64,000 nucleotides of DNA from Bacteroidota bacterium (lineage in GTDB: Bacteria; Bacteroidota; Bacteroidia; Bacteroidales; ML635J-15): NCBI GenBank assembly GCA_029558535.1, contig JAKQEK010000144.1, positions 1-64,000 of the forward strand, written 5' to 3'. How positions within the stretch are numbered: the stretch's first letter is position 1; every line of letters starts with the position of its first letter. The notes under the pieces are model-generated. The model saw only the letters and a list, made by a program, of their open reading frames with translations, searched no databases and had not been told where the DNA came from. Both the position numbers and the translations under genes were made by a program. Below are positions 35,086 to 42,179 of the stretch, one piece after another.

Positions 35086-36714
35086 CCTGACTTCATACGC
35101 TTCTCAAAATTAGTGCGGTAAAGAAAGTCTAACTTATTGATAATAAGTCAAATAAAGTTTGTAATTTTGCATATTTACCGCACTAACGGTCTTTTTGCTA
35201 TGCTTAGAATTAGAAAAGTAAAAACAAAATCTGGTGCAATTGCAATTCAAATTGTTCAGTATGTTGGTCACAATGTTAAAATTATAAAGCATATTGGAAG
35301 CGCTCACAACAAAGAACAATGTAATGCCCTGCTTTCATTAGCTACCGAATGGATTGAAAAACAACTTGCTCAGACAACTTTGTTTCCGATTGAAAAACAA
35401 AAAGTACTTTTTGTTGAAAAGGCCAATTGCATTGCAGTTACACACAATTTTGCTTATCAGTTCTTTTTAAAATGTATTGAGGCTTGTGGATTGTTGCAAT
35501 TACCACAATTATTGATAGATTTGGCGATTATGAGATTAATAGAGCCTTCATCTAAATTACAAGCAATAAATCTACTGTCTCGCTATTTTGGGAAGCAATA
35601 TTCTCAGCGTATTTACCAGACTATTCCCAAATTTATTGATTACAAATCGACCATCGAAATTCACGCATTCAACACCGCTAATGAGGTTTTTGAAGAGCAA
35701 TTCTACTATGTGCTTTATGATGTTACGACTCTGTATTTTGAGTCTTTTAAATCTGATGAATTAAGGATTCAGGGTTTCAGTAAAGACAATAAATCTCAGC
35801 AACCACAGATAGTAATTGGATTGCTGGTTACTCAATCAGGCTTTCCATTATCATACAATGTGTTTCCAGGCAACACTTTTGAAGGCAAAACAATGCTTCC
35901 TGTCATTGAAAATTTTATTGAGATGCATCCAAATACAAAGCCCATTGTTGTTGCCGATGCAGCAATGCTTGATAAGGAAAGATTAGCAGAATTGCGAGAT
36001 ATGAAAATATCATACATTGTCGGAGCTCGATTGGCAAACGTAAATATAAAGCTGGTAAAACAGATTCATACGTCTTTAAATACTAACAAGGGGGCAACAA
36101 TTCGTATGAAAACACAGCACGGCGACCTCATTTGTGACTTTTCAATGAAGCGCTACAAGAAAGAGTTGAACGACTTGACCAAGCTGATTCAAAAAGCAGA
36201 AGATCTCGTATCTAAGCAGTCTTTAGGCAATAAAGCCAAGTTTGTTAAGCGTGTGTCAAAAGAAAAAATAGAACTTAATACAGGACTGATTGAGAAAAGA
36301 AAATTGTTATTGGGGATAAAGGGCTATTGTACAAATTTGTCTGAGGTACAGCTGTCAAACAGTACTGTGATTGATAGATACCATCAACTCTGGCATGTAG
36401 AACAATCTTTTAGGATGAGTAAATCTGATCTTGAGGCACGACCTATTTACCACCGTAATGAAGATGCAATCCGCTCACATGTCCTTATTTGTTTTGTGGC
36501 TTTAATGGTCGAAAAATACCTTGAGCTAAAAACAAATACATCTCTTAAGAAAATCAGAATACTGGTTTGGAACCAGACTGAATCACACATTCAAGATACA
36601 ATAACCAAAGAAGTATTCAAGTTCTCTTCACCAACTTCAGAAATATTGAATACTCCATTAGCATCTCTGATAAAAGAATGGAATCTTCTACCGCACTAAT
36701 TGTATGAAGTCAGG
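35086..36714 (+). mobile_element. IS1634-family insertion sequence (1,629 bp)
   Basis: The element is bounded by perfect 13-bp inverted repeats, CCTGACTTCATAC (35086-35098) and GTATGAAGTCAGG (36702-36714). A further inner pair, AGTGCGGTA (35111-35119) and TACCGCACT, lies close to each end. One intact transposase gene fills it. The flanking 65-bp duplications are identical, so the insertion is recent and complete. Confidence 0.95.
35200..36699 (+). CDS. IS1634-family transposase
   Basis: A 499-residue DDE transposase. The acidic residues sit in YDVTTLYFES, IVVADAAMLDKE and the C-terminal YHQLWHVEQSFRMSKSDLEARP (the YREK-like motif of IS4-related enzymes). I took the ATG at 35200 (MLRIRKVKTKSG), the normal start for this family; the frame is open to a TTG at 35137, but that adds 21 non-family residues. 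The gene appears intact and functional. Confidence 0.93.
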   Translation: MLRIRKVKTKSGAIAIQIVQYVGHNVKIIKHIGSAHNKEQCNALLSLATEWIEKQLAQTTLFPIEKQKVLFVEKANCIAVTHNFAYQFFLKCIEACGLLQLPQLLIDLAIMRLIEPSSKLQAINLLSRYFGKQYSQRIYQTIPKFIDYKSTIEIHAFNTANEVFEEQFYYVLYDVTTLYFESFKSDELRIQGFSKDNKSQQPQIVIGLLVTQSGFPLSYNVFPGNTFEGKTMLPVIENFIEMHPNTKPIVVADAAMLDKERLAELRDMKISYIVGARLANVNIKLVKQIHTSLNTNKGATIRMKTQHGDLICDFSMKRYKKELNDLTKLIQKAEDLVSKQSLGNKAKFVKRVSKEKIELNTGLIEKRKLLLGIKGYCTNLSEVQLSNSTVIDRYHQLWHVEQSFRMSKSDLEARPIYHRNEDAIRSHVLICFVALMVEKYLELKTNTSLKKIRILVWNQTESHIQDTITKEVFKFSSPTSEILNTPLASLIKEWNLLPH

Positions 36715-36779
36715 AAAATAAATATGATACACCTTTTAATTATAATTCGTAAAGCTATACAAAAATTTTAAATTTATTT
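36715..36779. repeat. 65-bp target-site duplication, right
   Basis: This is the right copy of the duplication at 35021-35085, with 65 of 65 identical bases. Removing the IS and one copy restores a continuous AT-rich intergenic sequence. The 280 bp beyond it, up to the next gene, are AT-rich and without a recognisable gene. Confidence 0.95.
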
Positions 36780-37058
36780 TTCAAAAAAACTAAAAAAATA
36801 CCAAAAAATACCAAAACCACTTACTACATTACTACTATCCTCTATAAGTATTGAAAATAAAGAAGTATTATGTAGTATGTTTATTTTTTTTATTTACTAC
36901 AAGTTACAACAAAAATAAAAAATAAGTAAAATAGTAAGATGAGTAAGTAGGTTTTTGACCTTACAACAGTATTTAAGATATTGATTACCAATTGGTTATG
37001 TGGCTAGTAGTAAGGTAGTATGTGATTTTTTGAAAAAAAGTTTTTATTACGATTTTTT

Positions 37059-38717
37059 TTAAGGTTCCCATCGAGAGATACCTCTTTTGAGAGCTGTGTA
37101 CTCAACTGCTTCTGCTAATGTATTAAATAATGAATTCTCCCAGTTTTCATTTGTTGTATTTTCTCCAGTAAACCTGGCAGAATCATTAAAAAAACGAATT
37201 GGATAATTTTCCTTGTAGATTTTCCAATAATCAATTATGACATCTTTTCTTTTTACAATAATGTTTCTAGTTGGCAATCTATCTCGTTTTTGATTATTAA
37301 CTTGAGGACTTGTTGGCAAAAGATTCCACAAATCGTTGTTGTACCATAAACTGTAAGGTATAACATGGTCGATATCAAAACTATTTGATAATTCTTTTCC
37401 AGACCATGCACATTCTAAATTTGTGTAGTTTTTAAAAGTATTTCTTGCTAATAACACATCACGTTTGTCAATATTTTCCATGGTTAGTAAATCAATTATA
37501 TGACCAGCTGAGACTTCGTCTTTAGAGAGCTTTTTTGTAAGTTCTGCCCATCTTAGTAATGATGCATCGTATATCCAAGATCCCATTAAAACAAACTCTT
37601 TCCATAAATCGGATGATAGTTCCAAACATTTAAATTGCTTATTATAGGTAAATATATCAATGTCATTATCTATTCCACCAGAATGTTTAATTGGACCATC
37701 AATAATTGTCCGCTTAATGATTTGACGCAGACGATTTAAATAATTGTGCATATCTGAAGGAACCGAGTTGTTTTGTAAATCCATTATAAAACGTGACAAA
37801 AAACCATCATTTGATTTGTAATGATTAATTATGGGAAGCATTGGTTTTCTAAACGCAACTGGCTTATCAAACTCAATAGATTCATTTTGTATTTGTGGGA
37901 TAAAAACTTTTGATTCAAATATTGGCCAATAATATTTAATCCATTTATCAACTATAAAATCAATTGGAATATGAACTTTGTTGTTACTATGCCACAATAC
38001 AGAATTGTAATTATTATTGGCAATATCAGCAATTGATCTTATTAAAGCTAACTTATATGTTGCTACTTTTTTATCCTTGTTAATTATAGATTCAATTATT
38101 GAAATTGGTTTCGTACCACAGTTACTATCAAGATTAAATAACAAAACCAACCATTTTTTTTCGACTCTACCAAGACTATCAGGATTGCACCATTTATTTA
38201 TTAATCTAAATCCAATTCTTTCACATAAAAGGATTAACTTGTTTGGAATTATTTGATTCAAAAATACATTATGATGATTTACTGGTTGACTGTTTTCATA
38301 AATGGGGATAGAAAGTAACAATTTGCCATTATCTTCAAGCAATTCTCTGAAGCGGAAGATGCTATTAAAAATTTCATCATTGCTAAGATGCATTAAAACA
38401 GCAGTACAAATAATAGATTCAAATTTGGATGAGACATTTGTCAGAGAGGGTAAAGAATCTACTGATATTTTATCTTTTAAATGAGGAAATTTTTCACCAG
38501 CATATTTAACAAATCCACTGGAAGCATCAACACCATATGTGTCATATCCTTGATTATAGAGAATATTTAAATCTCTTCCTGATCCAAAACCAACATCGAG
38601 GACTTTACCTTTTTGTAAATGCTGAAAGTACAAGGAGATTCCATCTTGAGCTGTCAGGTAATAATCACCTAATTTGTCAGCATTTGCGTCATAATAACTA
38701 ATTGTTGATGAATTCAT
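37059..38717 (-). CDS. SAM methyltransferase-HNH endonuclease fusion
   Basis: A 552-residue two-domain protein. Residues 1-190 form a class I SAM-dependent methyltransferase (motif I VLDVGFGSGRDLN at 39-51, 'YGVDASSGFV', 'ESIICTAVLMHLS', 'GKLLLSIP'). After a central region of about 240 residues, the C-terminus has an HNH nuclease: CAWSGKEL, then SFDIDHVIPYSLW with His451, and LWNLLPTSPQVNNQKRD with Asn465. The methyltransferase belongs to the small-molecule/type 11-12 group rather than to DNA N6A methylases (no NPPY). The combination suggests a self-contained modification and cleavage factor, perhaps defensive; this is inference. Confidence 0.8.
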   Translation of the reverse strand: MNSSTISYYDANADKLGDYYLTAQDGISLYFQHLQKGKVLDVGFGSGRDLNILYNQGYDTYGVDASSGFVKYAGEKFPHLKDKISVDSLPSLTNVSSKFESIICTAVLMHLSNDEIFNSIFRFRELLEDNGKLLLSIPIYENSQPVNHHNVFLNQIIPNKLILLCERIGFRLINKWCNPDSLGRVEKKWLVLLFNLDSNCGTKPISIIESIINKDKKVATYKLALIRSIADIANNNYNSVLWHSNNKVHIPIDFIVDKWIKYYWPIFESKVFIPQIQNESIEFDKPVAFRKPMLPIINHYKSNDGFLSRFIMDLQNNSVPSDMHNYLNRLRQIIKRTIIDGPIKHSGGIDNDIDIFTYNKQFKCLELSSDLWKEFVLMGSWIYDASLLRWAELTKKLSKDEVSAGHIIDLLTMENIDKRDVLLARNTFKNYTNLECAWSGKELSNSFDIDHVIPYSLWYNNDLWNLLPTSPQVNNQKRDRLPTRNIIVKRKDVIIDYWKIYKENYPIRFFNDSARFTGENTTNENWENSLFNTLAEAVEYTALKRGISRWEP

Positions 38718-38760
38718 TTAACAAAAATAAAACAATTTTGTTAAATACATACTTTTTCTA

Positions 38761-39258
38761 TCACCACCTCACCCCCTCCAAATAATCCTCTCCTATTCCA
38801 TAGAGTGAAAATATCTCCCGCTTCAACCGGACAAGGTTTACAACATCCTCCATATTATATTTGAGAACCTGTTGCTTTTTGTATGGGTTGTTCCAGTCTT
38901 CGGAGAGTTTGAAGATGTTGGATTTATATTGTTGTTGTGAGCGTTTTATTTCGAATATTTCTTCGAAGTATGCAAGTTTGTAGGAGTCCATTCCCGGCAT
39001 AATGTCACGGAAGACTTTGAGGAGATTTATGCAACGGAAGTTATTGCGGATATCGAGTCCTGTGGATTTTTCGAGCATTCCGATATCTGGTCCGTAAAAA
39101 TAAATATAGCCATTAACTGGTTGAAGCATGCGTATTATATTATCAATATTGAGGCTTTCGTCATAGAGTTGAGCATAGTTTGTAATTGAGTAGGCATATC
39201 CTACCAAAAAAAGCTCTTGGTTAAAAAACCATTCGAGATCAATATATAAATCTGTCAT
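38761..39258 (-). CDS. RNase H-like DEDDy exonuclease
   Basis: A 165-residue protein with a DEDDy-type active site: Asp7/Glu9 in LYIDLEW, Asp58 in YFYGPDIGML, and Tyr134-x3-Asp138 in KYNMEDVVNLVRLK. This matches the YprB/RNase H-like exonuclease superfamily. It lies 43 bp downstream of nothing else on its strand and upstream of the MTase-HNH fusion gene, so the two could share a transcript. The substrate is unknown. Confidence 0.7.
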   Translation of the reverse strand: MTDLYIDLEWFFNQELFLVGYAYSITNYAQLYDESLNIDNIIRMLQPVNGYIYFYGPDIGMLEKSTGLDIRNNFRCINLLKVFRDIMPGMDSYKLAYFEEIFEIKRSQQQYKSNIFKLSEDWNNPYKKQQVLKYNMEDVVNLVRLKREIFSLYGIGEDYLEGVRW

Positions 39259-39365
39259 TTGTATTTTTTTGTAAAGTTAGTTTGTAAAAATTAGGATAAT
39301 TAGCATTATGTTGCGATAGCATTCGTTGAAGCCCCTTTGCATTTTGCATTTTACCACATACACTT

Positions 39366-39373
39366 TATATTTG
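39366..39373 (+). promoter_or_regulatory. -7 box close to the HTH gene start
   Basis: TATATTTG ends only 5 bp before the ATG at 39379. If this box is used, the mRNA would be leaderless or nearly so. Confidence 0.45.
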
Positions 39374-39378
39374 TAACA

Positions 39379-39561
39379 ATGGAAACAAAGCCAACATATA
39401 CCATCCAAGAACTCGCGGATTACTACGAAACCACACCCCGCACAATCTACAATTGGCTTACTCCAATCCGCAAACAACTCCTCGAAATGAGTCCAGGAAA
39501 ACAAAGATTAAGGATTTTGTTGCCGAAACAGGTGAAGATGATTAGGGAGTTTTTGGGATAA
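39379..39561 (+). CDS. Small helix-turn-helix protein
   Basis: A 60-residue protein starting METKPTYTIQELADYYETTP. Residues 8-40 form a MerR/excisionase-like helix-turn-helix ('IQELADYYETTPRTIYNWL'). The ATG at 39379 is chosen; the frame extends to 39337 but that leader (MHFAFYHIH...) is unlike the family and overlaps the promoter box. It is probably a regulator of the surrounding element. Confidence 0.7.
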   Translation: METKPTYTIQELADYYETTPRTIYNWLTPIRKQLLEMSPGKQRLRILLPKQVKMIREFLG

Positions 39562-39718
39562 ACAGTAGTTTTTGTAATAGTTTTATACATTATTCAAAAA
39601 ATGTGGGATTTTGTTTGGTGGTTTGGGAGGGATTTTGTATGTTTGGGAGAGGGAAAATTGTAAATAAAAAATGCTTGTGTAATTAAGATGGAGTATTTGA
39701 AATATTAATTAATAGATT

Positions 39719-40777
39719 ATGACAAAGAATTACAGACAATTAGCAGAAAGTATTCGAGGACGACTAAACCCTGAAAATTTCGCATTAAAAAAAGCGTTTT
39801 TGGACGAACTTTCAACAATTTCATATAGTGATGTATTGACCTACATAAGACTTGCAATGAAAGGTGTTGAGCCTGAATATACACAGAAAAGTAAAGACGC
39901 AGGAGAAAGAGTAAAAGAACATCTAGGAAAAGTGTTAGAAGATGTTTCATTTAAATATCAGGGTTCTGTAATGACAGACACCCACATTAAAGGATATAGC
40001 GATATTGACTTGCTAACGATTTGTGAAAAATTCTACCAACCCGACACAAGGAGCTTTAAGTCGATTATTGAAACTCCTGAAAGAAGAGCGAAATATAGAC
40101 AAACCTATATTGACAAACTTCAAAGAGAAATAAACTTAACCTCATATACAGGAAATGCATTAGACGATTTAAGAACATTAAGAAGAGACAGCGAAAGAAT
40201 TCTTTCAGACGTTTATAAAATTCATGACTTGACAAAGCCAAAAGCTATAAAGATAAAAAACCTTAGTCTAAATCGTGAAGTTGATATTGTTATTGCCAAC
40301 TGGTATGATGATGTTTCTTCTGTAATCAATGATAAGGGCGATTATAGGGGTATTCAAGTTTACAACAAAGAATCACATTCAAGAGAAAGTGCTGATTTTC
40401 CGTTTCTGAGTATTAAAAGAATAAATGAGCGTAGTTCTGAAACAAATGGAAGACTAAAAAAAATGATAAGATTCTTAAAAAACAGCAAAGCTAATTCTAA
40501 CCTCGAAATTGATTTAAGCAGCTTTGATATTAATGCAATATGTTATGATATTAAAGTATCAGATTATCAGAACTTGTCTTTCTATGAACTTGTTCCAGTA
40601 TTGTATAATCAAATAAGAAGCATAACCACAAACCAATCACATTCTGATAATTTAGTTTCTGTTGATGGTAAAGAATATATTTTCAGAAACAAGTCAGCCA
40701 AACTCACAAACCTCAAATTACTTTTAGCAGAGGTTGAATCAATCTTTATGGATTTTAAAACCACAGTAAGAGTATGA
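39719..40777 (+). CDS. CBASS CD-NTase (cGAS/DncV-like nucleotidyltransferase)
   Basis: A 352-residue protein with the nucleotidyltransferase signature GS (82-83), followed by YSDIDLL with catalytic Asp95 and Asp97, and a third acidic residue Asp189 in REVDIVIANW. This is the CD-NTase arrangement of CBASS anti-phage systems. The cyclase makes a cyclic oligonucleotide when phage infection is sensed. Its stop overlaps the start of a TIR-STING gene (ATGA), so this is a two-gene CBASS operon. In known TIR-STING systems the cyclase is CdnE-like and makes 3'3'-cyclic di-GMP; the product here is inferred by analogy. Confidence 0.88.
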   Translation: MTKNYRQLAESIRGRLNPENFALKKAFLDELSTISYSDVLTYIRLAMKGVEPEYTQKSKDAGERVKEHLGKVLEDVSFKYQGSVMTDTHIKGYSDIDLLTICEKFYQPDTRSFKSIIETPERRAKYRQTYIDKLQREINLTSYTGNALDDLRTLRRDSERILSDVYKIHDLTKPKAIKIKNLSLNREVDIVIANWYDDVSSVINDKGDYRGIQVYNKESHSRESADFPFLSIKRINERSSETNGRLKKMIRFLKNSKANSNLEIDLSSFDINAICYDIKVSDYQNLSFYELVPVLYNQIRSITTNQSHSDNLVSVDGKEYIFRNKSAKLTNLKLLLAEVESIFMDFKTTVRV

Positions 40778-41712
40778 TAAAAAAGAAATTATTCATTGGC
40801 TCATCAACAGAGGAACTTGGACTTGCCCAAGTTGCAAAATCTATTTTAGAAAAGGACTTTAATGTTTCAATTTGGAATGAGAAAGTTTGGGATACTTCTG
40901 TTTTCAAAATAAACCAAAACTTTTTGTCAGACCTTTTGAAAGCCTCACTTCAATTCGACTTCGGTATTCTATTAGGGACTAATGACGACAAAGTTCTTTT
41001 CAGAGGCAAAGAAGTTATGCAACCAAGAGACAATGTATTATTTGAGCTTGGTTTATTCACAGGAAGACTAGGAACTACAAAATGTGCATTTCTTATTGAT
41101 AAAGAGGTTAAACTACTATCCGATTTCAATGGACTTAGTTTAGCATATTTTGATAAATCACAAATGGATACATTTACTTCTGCTGTAAACGACATAAGAA
41201 GTTTATTTATATCAAGCTCTGATGATGAAATAAACTTCTTCCCATCTGCAACTCTTGCATCCGTATATTTTGAAAATTTAATTGTTCCCATTTGTAGATT
41301 TATAATTGAAAACAGTGGCTTTACTTCAAAAGATATTCATTATAAAAATTGCAAAATCAATGTAATAATTCCAGACAGAATTAATGAAGATGTAAACCTT
41401 CAATTTGAAAAATTGAAATCATCTATATCTACAGAGAATGTTTCCTTCAAGTATGCTGGTCGACCAAGACACATTAGCATTGAAACTCAAATTAAAAATG
41501 ACACGCTTGAATTTATTGACTTTCCGACAATAATTACGGGGATTAACCATGCCATTTCTAATTTGTTACCTAACGACTTTAATAAATTAAGCCCTGATTA
41601 CAACTCAATACTTGAAAGAGAGCTAAGGCGTTTTATAACAACACTAAAAAAACTATTAATAAGAAATGGGTTTGATGAAATGGTGTTTGTTAAGCGTGAA
41701 AAAGAAATTTAG
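40774..41712 (+). CDS. TIR-STING effector of CBASS
   Basis: A 312-residue protein. Residues 1-150 are a TIR-like domain (KKLFIGSSTEELGLAQ at the start; PRDNVLFELGLF with Glu91 as the likely NADase catalytic residue). Residues 155-312 fit the prokaryotic STING domain: 'FPSATLASVYFENLIVPICRFI', 'CKINVIIPDRI', 'LEFIDFPTIITGINHAI' and a terminal helix. This order matches Sphingobacterium faecium TIR-STING, which on binding c-di-GMP forms filaments and depletes NAD+. It is translationally coupled to the CD-NTase. No membrane segment is present, unlike TM-STING effectors. Confidence 0.85.
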   Translation: MIKKKLFIGSSTEELGLAQVAKSILEKDFNVSIWNEKVWDTSVFKINQNFLSDLLKASLQFDFGILLGTNDDKVLFRGKEVMQPRDNVLFELGLFTGRLGTTKCAFLIDKEVKLLSDFNGLSLAYFDKSQMDTFTSAVNDIRSLFISSSDDEINFFPSATLASVYFENLIVPICRFIIENSGFTSKDIHYKNCKINVIIPDRINEDVNLQFEKLKSSISTENVSFKYAGRPRHISIETQIKNDTLEFIDFPTIITGINHAISNLLPNDFNKLSPDYNSILERELRRFITTLKKLLIRNGFDEMVFVKREKEI

Positions 41713-41781
41713 TAAAAAAAATATTTAAATATAGACTCAATTGGATACTCGTAACTTTTAAAACAATTAAAATTAATTATT

Positions 41782-41985
41782 ATGGCAAAAATTATTACAA
41801 TTATTTCTTATGATATCATAAGTAAAAAGACGAAAACAAAGCACATTAATGTTGAAAATGTATTTGAAATAGAAGAACAGCTTTCTTATGATGGCAAACC
41901 ATTGACAAGAATTGTCATGTCAAATGGCAGTCTAATAGATGTTCAAGAAACTGTTGAAAACTTAATTGTACAAATTAATAATTAG
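41782..41985 (+). CDS. Small hypothetical protein downstream of CBASS
   Basis: A 67-residue protein (MAKIITIISYDIIS...) with beta-rich character and no cysteines or membrane segments. It starts 69 bp after TIR-STING on the same strand. It may be a third gene of the CBASS operon or an unrelated cassette gene; nothing in the sequence decides this. Confidence 0.5.
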   Translation: MAKIITIISYDIISKKTKTKHINVENVFEIEEQLSYDGKPLTRIVMSNGSLIDVQETVENLIVQINN

Positions 41986-42179
41986 ATAAAAACTAGTTTA
42001 TCACAGGCTACCTGCAATAAGGTTTTTTGTGGCAAATCAAGGACTTCTCCTAGCATTAAAACATGAGATGGTGAATATAGATGAACGCCACAATCCTATA
42101 CTACCGCTAAACACATCAGTTTTAGCTTCAATCATAAAGTACTCGTTTATACTATCATTTTTATAATTATGTAACTATT

